In this document: positions 13,235 through 26,302 of the stretch, in pieces | Layout: every line of letters starts with the position of its first letter | How positions within the stretch are numbered: the stretch's first letter is position 1 | NCBI GenBank assembly: GCA_029959085.1 | Contig: JARWIR010000001.1 | Span: forward strand, 70,122,899 to 70,186,898 | Origin: Nemophila menziesii | Lineage: Eukaryota > Streptophyta > Magnoliopsida > Boraginales > Hydrophyllaceae | Reading direction: 5' to 3' | Length of the DNA: 64,000 bases | Made by a program: the position numbers and the translations under genes | Notes under the pieces: model-generated | What the model was told of the DNA's origin: nothing | The model's database searches: none | What the model saw: only the letters and a program-made list of their open reading frames with translations

Positions 13235-14158
13235 CTATCTCAGCTTCAGCTTATGCTCCGACTTCAACTTGGGCTCCAACTTTAACTTTATCTGGTTCAC
13301 AAAACTTATTGCTTTACTAAATTCGAGTGTTTCTCTTGGTTTAGCTTCTTCCTCATTGAGTGTGATCTCATATCCTTTAGGCATCATGGTGTTGAACTTT
13401 AAAATCAAGTTCCGATGCCCTTCAAATAAATCTTTCACCCTTATTATGAAACCCAAAGTATCACATCTGCATGAATAGTAGAGGTTATTAAAGTTTATTT
13501 TTATTTCACACAAGTCAAGCGGTCTAGAGTAAACAAGATACCTTTTAGCCTTGAAAACAGTTATAATAGAACCAGCTTGGGCTCCAGCTTCCGCTTTCTC
13601 GGCTATCTCAGCTTCAGTGTTTTTGGCTTTAGCTTCATCTTTCTCACCATTCTCATCAGCTTTTTGGCTATACCCTTTAGGCTCACCCTTAACAAGAAAT
13701 TTCCCTATAAAATAATTTGTTCTATTTCCCTATAAAATAAAATAAATTTGTATTAGCGTAAAAAAAAAGATAACGTTAAAAAAGTTTAAATTTGTAATTA
13801 AATACTTACATTGACTTCACGATGGTGCACAAGTACTTTGCATGATAATTCCTTGCAAAAAGAATAATTTTGCATAAGTAGTCCTTATAAAATTGAACTA
13901 ATTAAGAAAAGACTTACACTTCAAGTAACCAATAGCTTCGTCTTTGGAAATTCTCGTTATCTTCTCCATGTGCGTAGTAGCAATGAAGTACATCAATACT
14001 TCCAACCTTAAACACGGACAAAAGTTTTAAGGTTATGTTTAAAAGTGTTTGATGAAATGGCTAAGAGAATAGTTTTAACTAACCTTTAGTCTTTCATGAG
14101 CTTCTATGACGGTTTTTCCGTCTTTTTTCCTTCTCCAATTATGGCTGCCTTTTCGGAA
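13235..14158 (-). pseudogene. Chimeric CAMTA CG-1 :: SIN3 PAH fragment, U2
   Basis: Same architecture as U1. CG-1 exons lie near 14095-14158 (HNWRRKKDGKTVIE), 13918-14008 (VGSIDVLHCYYAHGED) and about 13810-13855; a linker exon runs to a donor near 13541 and the PAH exon is 13235-13466. The PAH exon is open, with [24 protein letters not shown] and [14 protein letters not shown], then a short K/L/E/P-rich tail ([15 protein letters not shown]) and a stop. The tail replaces the rest of PAH2. The acceptor of the third CG-1 exon, TGCAG|G in U1 and U5, reads TGCAAG here, which would shift the frame if used. CG-1 homology ends at about 14158. Confidence 0.85.
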
Positions 14159-15084
14159 AGTCAATGATTGCTTTTGCAGCTATTCCACCCCACAGCAATG
14201 ACAAAGTAAATAATATTAGTGGGGATTGGATCGAGTGGTGTTTTGTAGTAGAAGTCTAGTAGACTTGTTATGGGTTATTGGTTATATTTACTCTATGTTT
14301 ATTGGTTATTTTTAGTCTATGTATATCTTTGTTTTATATCACGAGATGACCAATTTTTGGGTTCGAGGATTAGGTTAAACTTAAAACAGGATTTAGTTAC
14401 TTTGATCTTCTAAACTGACCAACCATGTAAGATGGCAAGATGAATGATATATTTTCGAAGTTCAAACCTTAAGAGGAGCAATGGGGACAAGGGGACGAAA
14501 TAACATGTTTAAAAGAGATAGTGGTTTCACAAGGATAGGTGATATTATCTTATGAACCTTCTTTTCTTTAAGGTAATTGAATCACAAATCGTAAGTTGGC
14601 CACCTAACATACCATCCATTTTAGAATTATAATATAATGTAATTTGATTGAAAGTAAATCTAAGTTATAATTAAGGAAGATCTTCACCCCCAACAAGCCA
14701 AAGTCTTAAAAAATGAAAGTGTTAATGCATGTATTCTTTATTACTTGAATGGAAAACCTCATCCATCCCAAGTTTCTTGTGTCATACGATATTGTCGTAT
14801 CTGACCCTTTGATAAACCGTATAAGCTACAGTAATCTATATTTTATAGACATAAAACCTTAACAGTTTATTTCCAAAAATTATATTAATGACAAAGGTTT
14901 TCAGAGTATGTCACAATGATTTAAAAGCTTCTAGATCAAAGTCATTAACTTTCCAATAAAACAGTCATAAAAAAATATAACATATCCAGAATGAGATAAA
15001 TAGTTTAAACTTGACACAAGTTGTAAATTTAGCATAAAGAAAGAGGATTGATTAAGAGCTTGTTCTTGTTTCCTTGGGAAGCCT

Positions 15085-15775
15085 CTCACTATGTAGGATT
15101 TTGGTAAGGTTCTTGATTAATCTCCTTCCAGCGCTTGTATATGGAAGCAATTGAGGGTCCTGAGGATAAACCAACCATAGATATTGCTGGACGAACAATG
15201 TCTAGAGCCATAGAGGGTCCTTTTTTACGCTGCTTCAGTGGAGGGTTTGGGTTAGGATCCCCATTCATTTCCGGCCACTGCTTACACAAGATATATTAAG
15301 CTGAACCAGCACTAAATGCTATCTCTTGTGGCTTCTGCTTCTCTGTCTCAAAGACAGCAACTGCTTTTCCTTTCTCTACTGCAGAGTGAGATGCTTGGTT
15401 CGTGTGTATATCAAGTAATGGTGAACCAACACGCTTAAGGGAGTGAGTAGCCACTTTCTCATTATTCTACAAGCAAGCATGGAAATATAATATAAGACAT
15501 CAAATAACATGTAATGTTATGTACATGTAAATGTAAAAAGATATTTAATGGAAAACGTTCTTTTACCTTGAGATTTCTTTAGATGAAATTTGTTCCATTA
15601 GAGTTTTGCGTTGTGCTTCAGTGAAACCCGTAGGAGGCTTAGCCTGAGGCGAGGATTCCTCTCCATTGTTTTTCCAAATCAATTGTTGAGGTAGCTTCTG
15701 CATTGAGCTAGGAGCTGCTGAAGCTCCTAAAAGTCCATGCATCTGGTTTGCATTTTCTTGGGGCCTTCTCACTAA
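15085..15775 (-). pseudogene. Fragment X, U2
   Basis: First exon (about 15566-15775) is open here: RRPQENANQMHGLLGASAA, SSMQKLPQQLIW, NNGEESSPQAKPP, GFTEAQRKTLMEQI. A short change after EQI alters the YRNLK end seen in U1. Second exon (15089 to about 15467) carries CKQWPEMNGDPNPNPP and SSGPSIASIYKRWKEIN, but a TAA replaces the usual codon before CKQW. Function unknown. Confidence 0.6.
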
Positions 15776-18700
15776 ATTTTCTTGAAGCGACTACATAAAT
15801 CACTAAATGTTAATAACACATGTCACTGTATTGTTGGTGTTGTTAAATGACTACACTACCCAGTGTTTAAAAAAAATTACCAAAATTATAACAAAATCGA
15901 AAAATATAGGGCTCAAATGTTATTTTTGCAAAGTTAGGGACCACTTTCAAGAGAAAATACAATTAAAATACAATGTTAAGTTTGATCAATACTAACAATT
16001 CAGTCATTATATGTTTTTATTTTGAAAATGTAATGACTATAAAATATTCCTAAATATATTGTAAATATTGTAATTATTATTTTGTAAAAAATTTCCCTAC
16101 ACAAACAAATTCTTTTTAAATTTTTGTAAATACAAATATAGTGAATTTGGATCTATCTCAAGCATTACTTATATTTTCAATTAAAATGATTTTAACAATT
16201 AATAAATCTAATTTGAAACGCTATTAGAAATTTCTGAAATATTTAAAGAAAGCATACATCCATTAAAAAGAAGAGGCAATGATTTTAGATCTACTAAATA
16301 AATAAGATATTGACAAGATCGTGTAAATAAATAAATAAAAGTAAACCTGTTCAGAATTGGTTCTTCATTGAAATGTAATGATCAACGATCTTAAAGGTAA
16401 AAACACACTTGACTTAGAGAGGAGAAGATCAAAGAAGAGAAAAGAAAAGAACCCTTGAAAAAGGGATGCATCGGAGTATTTAATAATATTTTAAATAATA
16501 ATTCTAAGAAAAATAATACACAATAATGTAGTTTAGTGATGATTTTTTATGCTTAATGTGTCGGGTATTATATGGAAAGGTTGGGGGCTAGGATTCGACA
16601 TTACAGAGAGAACGGCGTTAGGGTTGGAAGACGACTACTCAATACTCAAATAAAATAAAAATCATATCTAGATTTAGAAGTTGGCATATTAAGACAAGCC
16701 CATTAAGACCAATAAATATATGTTAAGCCCATTAGCAAACCTATAAAGAAATCCAATAATATTAGTTCTATAAGGATTCTTCAACTATGTTACCAAACTT
16801 ATATTTGCTTTCTTACTCTTTTCACCAAACCTATCTTCTCTTCATTACTCCATCTCTATTATTTCTTATAGAATTTTTTTTTAAAAAAAGATTTCTTTAA
16901 TCGTTTGATAAATTAGGTTAATCATTTGATGTATTTTTAATTTTTGTAATGGTTTTTTTAATTTTCTATGGGTTTTCTAATCTTGTATTGACTTTGAAGG
17001 ATATATATTCTGCCTTAACTCTGTTATGATCGTGAGTTCGTTCAGGACATGAATCTGTTAAAGGCGGGAGCTAATACACGGAGCTCTGAAAACGAAACTT
17101 CACGCCATGGATAATTTGAAGACCGGAGTCGGAAGACGGAGTTTCAAAAATAGAGCTTTACACCATGGTAGTCGTTGATCGAGATATGTTCTACCTTAAC
17201 TTCGTTTTGGTCATGAGGTTGCTTAGGGAATGGATCTATTAAAGGTCCGAGCTTTGAAAATACAACTTTCTTGCTCAACCTAAAAAACAGAGCTTCCATT
17301 TTCCATCCATGGCTTGCGAAAGAAAAAGGATAAGCTCGAACAATGACATCTTCAGCTAGCTTCGAAAATGGAAGGTTTGAAAGAGGGATGTGATCTTTGG
17401 AATTGGAGAGATGAAAGAGGGATGTGAGGTTTAGAACAGAGAGAAAAAAGAACAGAGAGAAGAAAAAAAGAGAGAAGGAAATGTTATTGTGAGTGGAGAA
17501 GATAGATCAGAAAGACAAATTTGTAGGGTTTAAAAAAACTGTGAAATAAATTGATATATATAGTAAAGAAAAAAAATGGGTATAATGGTAGGGAAATTTT
17601 AAAAAACAATTGGCATATAGTGTTAAATTTTGCGTTAATGCTCAATAAACCCCTACAACCTTGTGCACTACCTCGAAAAAAAGCACTATCTTTTTTATTC
17701 TCCTAAGATATATTGAGTTCGCTCCCAAAACTCAAAATCTGAGCTTTGGAAATTTTCCCATAGCTCAAAATTTGAGTTCTGGGAAACTTCACATAACTCA
17801 AACTGTTTTCTTATGGAGAAAAAAAGAAATAATAAAATGTATTGTGCCTTTTATGGACAAGAAATTGATAGATGTAGTGAGGAGGGCGTTTGGATCTATA
17901 GGGGATGTCTTTAAGATACGTTGGGTAAAAATCCCTTTTATTTTTCTATAATTTTGTGTATATGAAAAAAATTTGAATTATCTTTTTTTTAATATAAATT
18001 TACTTATATTATTTGATTAAATTTTGAAAAATGTCCTTTTTCGTCCAAGTAAATGGACGATAAAAGCAAAGTTGTAGGATTGATTGGGAAATTTCAAAAG
18101 TTTAAAATCATTTAGAAAACTGACCTATACTTGGAGGGATAAAAATAAAAAAAAATCTAAATTTTTTATAATAGGAGGCGCTATTAAATTTTTGTTATTA
18201 CAAATAATTTTGTGAATTGTAATTCTTTAACTTAATTGAAATAATATATATTTAGGATTTTTTTATGATATACAAGTAAAATGTGTTTTAGATATATTTT
18301 ATATTTGTTTATCAAAAATTTTAATTCTTTAATTTGTTTAATATGTTTAAAATATATAGTAGAGTAAAATTATGTAAACTTATGGTTTTCCAGATGAATG
18401 AACTCGAGTAGTTACAAGATTTTTAGATACTTTAATTATTTGGACATGGTTGAAAGTCCCGATAGTAGAGTTGTTATCACTAATGATACTATTTAAATAT
18501 AGTATTTTGCATCAAAATAGATATTGATAATAACTAATGTCGTTTTACAACATTAATTGCTAAATTGCATTCTAAATAAGAATAACACGCGAGTTATACA
18601 CTTATGCTTACAAGTTTGGATTGTTTATAGAATAAAAACATTACCCTTGAGCATGGATAACCTTTTGAGATCTTTTCGGCCTTTACCAAATGGTAGTGTT

Positions 18701-18907
18701 CTGCATAAGTGGCAAATATTTAAAACCATTGAGAAGATGCTTTGGTGGCACTATAATACTCAAGTTAATGGTAAATTTGCGATATAAGGCTTTCAAACGA
18801 GGGAGCTTGTAAGAACGATGAAATGGTATATTTCATACCATTTCTGATAATTTAGTGGAAACACTTTACTCTACTTATAAGTGGTAATAGGTATAAGGTC
18901 ACTACTA

Positions 18908-18910
<3 letters not shown>

Positions 18911-18991
<81 letters not shown>
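18911..18991. repeat. (AT)n microsatellite, U3
   Basis: 81-base AT run, the longest allele of this locus in the window. Confidence 0.95.
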
Positions 18992-18994
<3 letters not shown>

Positions 18995-19600
18995 TGTATT
19001 GAGATTTATATGCTAAAACAACTGAATAAAAAATCTAATAATACTCTTAATAGTGGAGCTTCTATTTTTGCCTCTCCTTATATTATTAATATTTAATGTT
19101 GTACTAAGGCACAATTATCTTAATTTATAGAAAGAAGTAATAAAATTGATGAAAAGAAGGAACCAATGTGTCAAACATTAAATAGGGCACATGTTAATTT
19201 ACCTAACATTTAAATGATTAAGATTGTCTTTACTCATGCTAGATATAAGAGAACTATCCACCCATAAGAAGAGATATCAAGGCTATAACAAATTAATGAG
19301 ATTGAACATCATTGTTAATAGCATCTTAGCAAATTCTGCTCTCCCAAAAAATGAAAGTATCATGACAATTTGCTTCCCATATGACATAAGACACTTACAT
19401 ATAGAGCGACATTGATAAATTTAGAAATTAGTGTCAATATCCTTCCATATAATATTGATGAGAAATTGAATATAAGATATTTTTTGACTAAAAAAATATT
19501 AGAGATTTACATAATACTCATATCACCTTACTGTTAGATAATAGATGTGTGAGGTGGTTAAAATATAATTGTTCGCATTGGTAATAATTTTTAATAGATT
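18992..19600 (+). pseudogene. Decayed Ty3/Gypsy gag-protease relic, U3
   Basis: The clearest copy. In order it shows LNRAHVNLPNI-like sequence, SILANSALPKNES (compare the LQxKLPPKLKDP stretch before protease in Athila/Tat elements), DIRHLHIER (compare IGxxxIERALCDLG), then, after a frame change, NLEISVNILPYNIDEKLNI (compare DLGASVNLLPYSxxEKLxI). Stops and frameshifts interrupt it and the catalytic DxG is mutated. This order of matches, which shows best here, is the reason for calling the relic in all units. Confidence 0.6.
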
Positions 19601-21275
19601 GAACGATAGGGAGAAGCAACAGAAAAAGAATTAACCATTCAAAATATCATTAAGGTAGTCTGAAGATTATCATGCTTAATACCATTCAAAACCATTGAGG
19701 ATGGCACCTTACATGCCAAATCCCTCAACACAGTTCTCAAATATTATTGTTTGTATTGATGATTTTTAATTTCTCGTGAATGGAAGAACTTTCGACAACA
19801 TCATGATGATATTAACTTGGAAGAAGTATTAGAAGAAGAATCAAAACCATTTTCGCAAATCAACTTGTAGGAAATATTATGATGAACGAAATATGGGAAG
19901 ACCTCTTAGGAATAGTTGAAGTCTATGATCACGCTGAAGGGAAACCATTTAAAATACAACTAAGATAGTTTGAAAGAACGATTTTAAAAGGAAGTTATCT
20001 TCCTAAATTTATGTTTGGTTGCTAAACTTGATGGATTATGATAAGTGAGGTTTTCAATAGGGTGTAGACTCGTCATTTTCTAACTTTCTAGTGTTACATT
20101 GTAGGCTTAGTTTCTACTCGAAGTATTATACTTTGGTATTGTAGATACTAGATATGGGGTGTTTGTTTTGTTTTGTGATAATGATAACGAGACTAGTTTA
20201 AAATAATTAAATAAATTGAAACAAATAGAGATCATAGTAAAAAGTAGAGCTTAGAAACAAAGTATCATGTATCCAAAATATTTATTATATATAATAAGTT
20301 GAAACATCTTAAATTCCATAAAAGCACCACCACTGAATCCGGCCAACCACCCATAAGTCATATCAACAATGTTCCAACAACAATCTTCAGCTTACTTGTC
20401 ACATAAGACATATTACATTAAGAGAACCCTCACTAAATAAAATTCCGAAAACACCCATGATAACAGATACTTAGACTTTGAAATCGATTATCTACTTTGA
20501 TATGTATGTACAGTACACTCAGGAAAAGTCATTAACATCAACAAATAGGAAAAATATATGCTTAATATAATGTTGTGATATAAAACAATGAGCATGTTTA
20601 CAAAAAATTATGGTCGCTATATTATAATAAAAAGTATAATATAAGTATGTATGTTGAATTTATTTAAATTATTTACATTATAATTCTTTATATTATACAA
20701 CAAAATCTATATTTTATTATAGTAAAATAAATTGTGAAACTTTGGTGGGGCAAGTGAAGATTCTGATGAAGTTAATCAACCTAAAGATCCACAGCCTCTA
20801 ATCAAACTGCACATAAAAAATATTATTTCATTAAATAAAACTAAAGAAAAATTAAAACACAATTTTAAATATAGTTTTAAAAAACTTATTTACATGAAGG
20901 AGATAAAAACGGAGTGGAGCCACTAGTCAGATTTTATAATTTTTGGAATTAAACGTGCAATATAAGTCTATATATTGGACAAATATAACCGATACTATAT
21001 TATATAAACAACAAAAACATATAGACACAAATATATTAAAGCTTTCAAATTTAACTTGAAAAATTGGGGGACCAAGTGAACATTTTGGAAACTGGGAGAC
21101 CAAAAGGTTTTTTTATAAAATTAAAATTTAGGGGTGAAACTAAAATATTAAAAAGGATTCACTTTTTAACACTTAGCCCCTTATTTTTTTATTTCTTGAC
21201 TATGTTAAGTTTTTTTTATTTGCGTTACATTATTGATGTTAATTTCACGCGTCACTGTATTATTGATATTGATAA

Positions 21276-24180
21276 CCAGGAATATCTAACTAAAATTTTC
21301 AATATGAATAATTTCAATAAATAAAAAATGAAATGTTTCGAATCAAGTTCCAAGCAAAGAGTTTTTCAAACTAATGTACACCCAATAAGGGTTAGTAGAA
21401 AATATATCGAAAAATAAACAAAATAAATCAAATTTACAAATAACAATAGTATTATTCTTCCTAGCACTTAGATATAGAGTAATGATATTTGGCATCCCCT
21501 ATTCCCTTCACCCTTTTGTCACCTCCTACATGGCAGATTGCATGGCATATAAGTAATTTATTTACTTATCTTAATTAATTTTTTATTCCTTTAATTAAAT
21601 ATTATCTTGATTATTTTATTTCTTACATGTCATGTCATGTAATCTGCCATGTAGGAGGTGACAAAAGGGTGAAGATAATAAGGGTGACATATATCGTTAC
21701 TCTTAGAAATATCCAAAGTAATGAAAGAGAGTATATCCATTATAAAGGAGAAGCAATAAGCAATTGAAAAGACAATAGAAAAATTAATTAATAAAATTAA
21801 TATGTACAAAAATCTTCTATTGAAATTGAATGGTTAACTATCTAAAAGAAAAACACACTTGACTTGAAGATGGGTAAGAAAGAGAAGTAACTTTGAAAAG
21901 AGGACATGTAATCATTATAAAATGATGATACTACATAGCAAATTTAAGTACCATTTATAGATGTTTTTGTGTGTGTAATGTGTTAGGTATAGATGAAAAA
22001 AAGTGAGGGCTAGGGTTAGATATTAAGAAGGGAAGGGGCATGCGATTTTATATTATGAATGGAGGACGATGTAATTTATATATATATACTGCTATAGATT
22101 AAGACATTGTATAAATAATTTTTTTTTTAATTTTCTACCTTATGGTTAATTGAATAAATTTTGATTTATTCTTTTTTATTATAAGATATTACATATAGTT
22201 AATTATGATTTATTTTTTATTCTTTATACAATGAGGTGCTATTATATAGTTTGTTGAATTTTGATACTTTATCTTCTTTGAATTGATACATATTTTAAAA
22301 AAAAGGTGATACTAGTAAATGTGAATTGGATGTTTCTTTATACTTATTAAGATTTTAAATTCTTAATTTCCTTAATATGTTTATTATCTATAGGAAACTA
22401 ATTGTTATGTAAACAATTTGAGTTCAGATTTTAGTAAATTACTAGTTGATTAAATGGTAAACACTTTAATTTTATAATAGATGATTTTTCAAATGGATGA
22501 ACTAGAGTAGTAATAAGATTCTAATATACTCTAATTATTAAAATATGCTTCAAAGTATAGAGGTCATTAATGATACTAGTTAAATATAATAATTTTTGTC
22601 AAGTTAGATATTGATGATTACTAATATCGTTTTATTGCATCAATAGCTAAATTAAATTTTCAATAAGGATGAGATGTGAGTTATATACTTGTGTTTACAA
22701 GTATGGATTGATGGTAGAGAAAAAAACATCATCTATACGCATGGATAGATTTTTGATATGTCTCATGCTTTTTCGAGATAATAGTATCATGAAACTGTTT
22801 AAGACCACCAGGAGGATGCTTCTGGTGGCACTCTGATACTCAAGTTTGAATAAATTTGTTTTGAAAGGCTCTTAAACAAGGAAGCATATAAGAGTGATGA
22901 AATGATATATTTCGTAATATTTATGATAATGTAGTAGGAACAATTTAGTTTACCTATCAGTGGTAATAGGGATATAATCGTTGCAATGCGTATATTCATA
23001 AATATTCATAGTGTGATTATTATAACTAGACTATTCTTATAAAAATAAATGTGAGCCTATGTTTCTCGCATTATACTTTCTTCGTTATGAAGTTTCACGA
23101 TACTTGACAAGTACACTTGAAGAACTTTAGTATCATATATCTTAACCTTATTGATGACTAATGACCCGTCGTCTGGTGTGTTTTACTTGTGATGTATTTT
23201 TGAGAAATTTCCAATCAAATATGAATTCATCTTCATAGTTAACGAATTTACAACACATATTTTAAAAGAAGTATTTTATATAAAAGTTTCGGGTTTATCA
23301 AGATGACCAACAATATAGGTTTAGACTATTTTATTCTTCCATGAGAATAAATCTAGCGGTAGGTTGTCCTATATCGTGCAAAATGACGTGTCAGCCTATT
23401 ATGATAATAATGTTAGTATTATATACTATAAAAATAGAATAAACAATCTAATTATACTCGTAATGATAGGAAATCTCCTTATGCTTCCCCTCATGTAATT
23501 AATATTGGACTTAAGGCACATTTCTCTTCACATGTTGAAAAACGTAATGAAATGTATGAAAATATGGAATTAATGCTTCAAATATTTAACAAAGTACGCA
23601 TTAACTTACCCAAATAGTAATCAAGATTCCCGGTTTATGCTAAATATATAATAAAATTATGCACCCATAAGAAGAGATATCAAAGCCATAACAAAATAAT
23701 GAAATTGTGATATCTACTCCCCTAAAAATGAAAGATTCGGGAGCATTAATTATCCCTCTCACACACAAACATATAATCTTGATTCTGCCCCTTTTTCAAA
23801 GATAAGTGCCCTGTGGCTGACAAGTTTGAGGACCAAAGCGGTAATAGATGTATAACTCATGACCTTTTGGGGAATTATATCTATTAATAATTTCAAAATA
23901 CATCTTTCTACTAGACTTAATGGTAAAAAATGGATGGAAGGGATATAGTTCAGGGACTATATAGGGAATTTTCCTTTACCATTATTTTGTATGTAAGTAC
24001 CCTCACTAAACAAAATTCCTAAAACACCCCTGATAACCGAGTCATGAGATAACATAATTGGGTTTTAACATGTATGTACAATTCACCAAGCAAAGACATC
24101 AACATCAACAAATGACGGAATAAAATACGCCTACTATATAATTTCGTGATATAGAATAATGAGCATTCTTTAAGGGGAAA
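21276..24180. repeat. Diverged older copy of the array unit inside U3
   Basis: Blocks of the unit recur here in unit order but with many substitutions. The tail comes first (cacttgacttgaaga, gggctagggttagata; 21712-22060), then late-leader sequence (gaggtgctattatatag; about 22190-22420), the 'atgaactagagtag...' and 'gtttacaagtatggattg' region (22490-22760), and the spacer ('cctaaaacacccctgataac'; 23990-24175). The order tail-leader-spacer means it spans a unit boundary, so the old sequence was itself tandem. The first 1.4 kb of the modern leader has no counterpart between the tail and late-leader parts. No open coding region is visible. Confidence 0.65.
21477..21702. mobile_element. Mutator-like MITE, 226 bp, with 9-bp target duplication
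   Basis: Terminal inverted repeats of about 70 bases start GAGTAA(T/C)GATAT at both ends and include a 34-base perfectly matched core (5' arm about 21506-21539, containing CACCTCCTACATGGCAGATT). The AT-rich centre has no coding capacity. Flanks are TTAGATATA (21468-21476) and TTAGAAATA (21703-21711), a 9-base target-site duplication with one mismatch. Long TIRs and a 9-base duplication point to a non-autonomous Mutator-superfamily element. It sits inside the diverged copy only. Confidence 0.85.
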
Positions 24181-25794
24181 AACTGATATACCTTACATCA
24201 ATGACTGGAGGTTGGCCCTTGCTTCCAACTGTAAGATGATTCTTCTTGATTTCATAAACTATAAAAAATTATTTATAACAAATGGTTTACCCTAAAGAAT
24301 TCACAATAATATTAATATAAATTTGGACAAGTTAGTCTGTGGTCTGCATCCCACATTTGAATCTCATTCATACGAGACACGTTTGATTCGTACAAAATGG
24401 GCACAACTCATTTGTATATAACCGATTTTTCATCAAATTTTCAGCAACCATAACCACCACTGACGACCCTTTATAATGACATACATATACATAAATATGA
24501 ACCCCATCCCTCCTTATACGCAGAGTAAACACACACGCACACACAAATTTGCAACACGATCTTCTTCAAAGCAGTTTATGCTTCTTTACCTTAGAATCTC
24601 CTTTACCTTAGGATTCAACTCTCTCATCTCGTGAAGTATGATGTTACAAGTCCATCTTTGTGGAGTTAGACATGGGTATACAGGGGTTTATTGGGTATTT
24701 GGGTAATTTATTTGAAATTGTTAGGTTTCTTTGATGTCTTTGATGGGTTTTACTCCATACTGGAATTGCAGTTTTCTAGTCTTTGTTTGGGTATTTTTAA
24801 GTTTTTAAATTATTTATCTCTAGTTTCGTATTCACGTGGTACCTATATGTCCCGTTAATTCTTTTGTTCGACTTCAGGTCAAGAGTTCCTTTAGTTGCCT
24901 AAACTGTGGTTTGTCCCCTTGTTCCCTCATATAGAGTAGAATGATGGTTCTTTTTTGGTTCGTCTCATAGGTAATATTTGCTCGGGTTTATAGGTATTTT
25001 CGAATATTATGATCTTGGTTATTTTGTCAGTTTATTTGTTTCTTAAGTTGGTTACTATAAGTGTTTGTCTATCACTCTTTGAACCCTTTGGTGTGACCTT
25101 AGATTCATAATCTTACTGTTTTCTCGTTGCATGTGTGAGTATAGTGTGTTTGTCATTCACTCACTATTATCAAGGTTATGGTGTTTTATACATTGTCAGA
25201 ACGCTTCTCATCAAGCTACCTCGTTCCACCTATTCTATCATATAATGTGGTGCATGTAAGAACTAGTTTATTTATACAATTAGACATAATTTTTAAAAAC
25301 TTATAAAAGTTACTGAAAAAATTTGATTTAGTTGAATGTGAAATTATGATATAGTCGGTGAATAATGACAAAACTGAGATGTTCAAGTTTGCTGGGTTTA
25401 ATGTTTATAAAAGATAATTTCCATGATATTTTTTTTCTTCTTATATTATTTTTATTTATAGGACAATTGAAAAATTAATAATTACTTTTACATATAACAC
25501 CTCATTCTTACTTAAAATAAAAAGTGTATTTTATCCCAATTAATAGAATGTTATAGAATTTTAAGATATCTTTTAAAAATAAATACTAATTACATCTATT
25601 TAACTTTATTCTTTCAATAAAATCAAACAATAAATTTATTCTTATTTATTACACTTGTTCACCTCCACAAATAATGTTTCCTTAACATTTTACACATATA
25701 AAAATACAATTATTATCCTTGTTGGAAATATATTCTAAGTAAATAATAATTGTAAGACACCATTATTAAGTGGATATTATTTATAAATATCCTT
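24181..25794. other. Unassigned part of the U3 insertion
   Basis: 1.6 kb with no counterpart in the other units. It is less AT-rich at 24300-25250, with phrases such as CTCTCTCATCTCGTGAAG and a short CA-rich run near 24530. It contains one exon-like piece at its left edge but otherwise no open frame or homology that I recognise. Its right end runs into a GTTGTTGTGTTGTTGTG stretch that merges with unit sequence, so the junction cannot be fixed to the base. Confidence 0.4.
24197..24258 (-). pseudogene. Possible isolated exon, gene unknown
   Basis: On the minus strand, 62 bases lie between an acceptor-like TATAG and a strong donor-like GAT|GTAAGG. One frame reads YEIKKNHLTVGSKGQPPVID, the only frame that looks protein-like. 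I do not recognise the family and no neighbouring exon is visible, so this may be chance. Confidence 0.25.
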
Positions 25795-25979
25795 GTTGTT
25801 GTGTTGTTGTGTTGTTGCATCTCAGGGCGGCTCATAGTCCTTTGTCTCTGGTCAAACTGCACATAAAATATTGTATTTCATTAAAGATATAAAAATAAAA
25901 GGAAAAATACGTCACACGCATAAATTTAGCTTGAAGCAAGATGTAAAGACTTTTTTCTTGTATTTAAAAGGAGATGGAT

Positions 25980-26110
25980 AAATAACCTATTTAGTCATTT
26001 ATCTTGTTAACAATTTCGCCCCTTAATTTGTTTTCTTTTTTTGTAACAAAATTAGCCTTTGTTGTATTTTCTTTATATGATAAATGACTAAAATACCTTC
26101 AAAGGTGTCA
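25980..26110 (+). repeat. MULE-like terminal sequence, left arm (U3)
   Basis: Starts CCTATTTAGTCATTTATCTTG and continues GTAACAAAATTAG. A related sequence in inverted orientation ends near 26222 (TTTGGTTTCTTATCTTGTTA on the minus strand) and another near 28345. The same left arm is in U1 (4800), U2 (12905), U5 (37295) and U7 (50845). Together the arms bracket the captured gene pieces as in a Pack-MULE. Similarity is partial and no target duplication was found. Confidence 0.4.
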
Positions 26111-26302
26111 TTTTGCTAAAACCACATGTATTTAAAATAATGAAAATATACAAAAAAGGACTAACGTTATCACAAAATCAAAATATAAAGGGACTTAATA
26201 ACAAGATAAGAAACCAAACAGTAAATACAAGCAAACGCAATGGTCCAGATGAGTTATTAATATGGAGAAACATACCATCATTTTTTGAGTTTCAGGTTTC
26301 AG

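Larger units (their letters stand above)
8580..16708. repeat. Array unit U2, with internal duplication and deletion
   Basis: The leader occurs twice: 8580-10376, then again from about 10377 (matching 8817 onward) to the microsatellite at 12016. At the join, AGATACTTTAATTATT (10322-10337) is repeated directly at 10361-10376, as expected of template switching or microhomology-mediated repair. The second leader lacks about 250 bases after CAGAGTTTCAAAAA (near 10541), a deletion also seen in U4 and U7. The retroelement relic is cut at about 12305 and joined to the spacer at the equivalent of U1 4198, losing about 1.7 kb. The rest follows U1: chimera 13235-14158, spacer to 15084, fragment X to 15775, tail to 16708. 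Confidence 0.9.

Noticed and set aside
13269..13478. Plus-strand frame [12 protein letters not shown] and its copies in U5 and U7
   Set aside because: Antisense shadow of the SIN3 PAH exon.
15807..15995. 62-residue frame with CYFCKVRDHF, resembling a zinc knuckle, identical in U2 and U5
   Set aside because: It lies in transposon-end-like AT-rich text, lacks the last cysteine of a CCHC motif and any gag context, and is disrupted in other units.
17661..17951. Open frame MCTTSKKSTIFFILL... recurring in U2, U3 and U6
   Set aside because: It is open only in some units, is broken by simple indels in others, has AT-driven composition and no family resemblance. Its conservation is explained by recent duplication of the whole unit.
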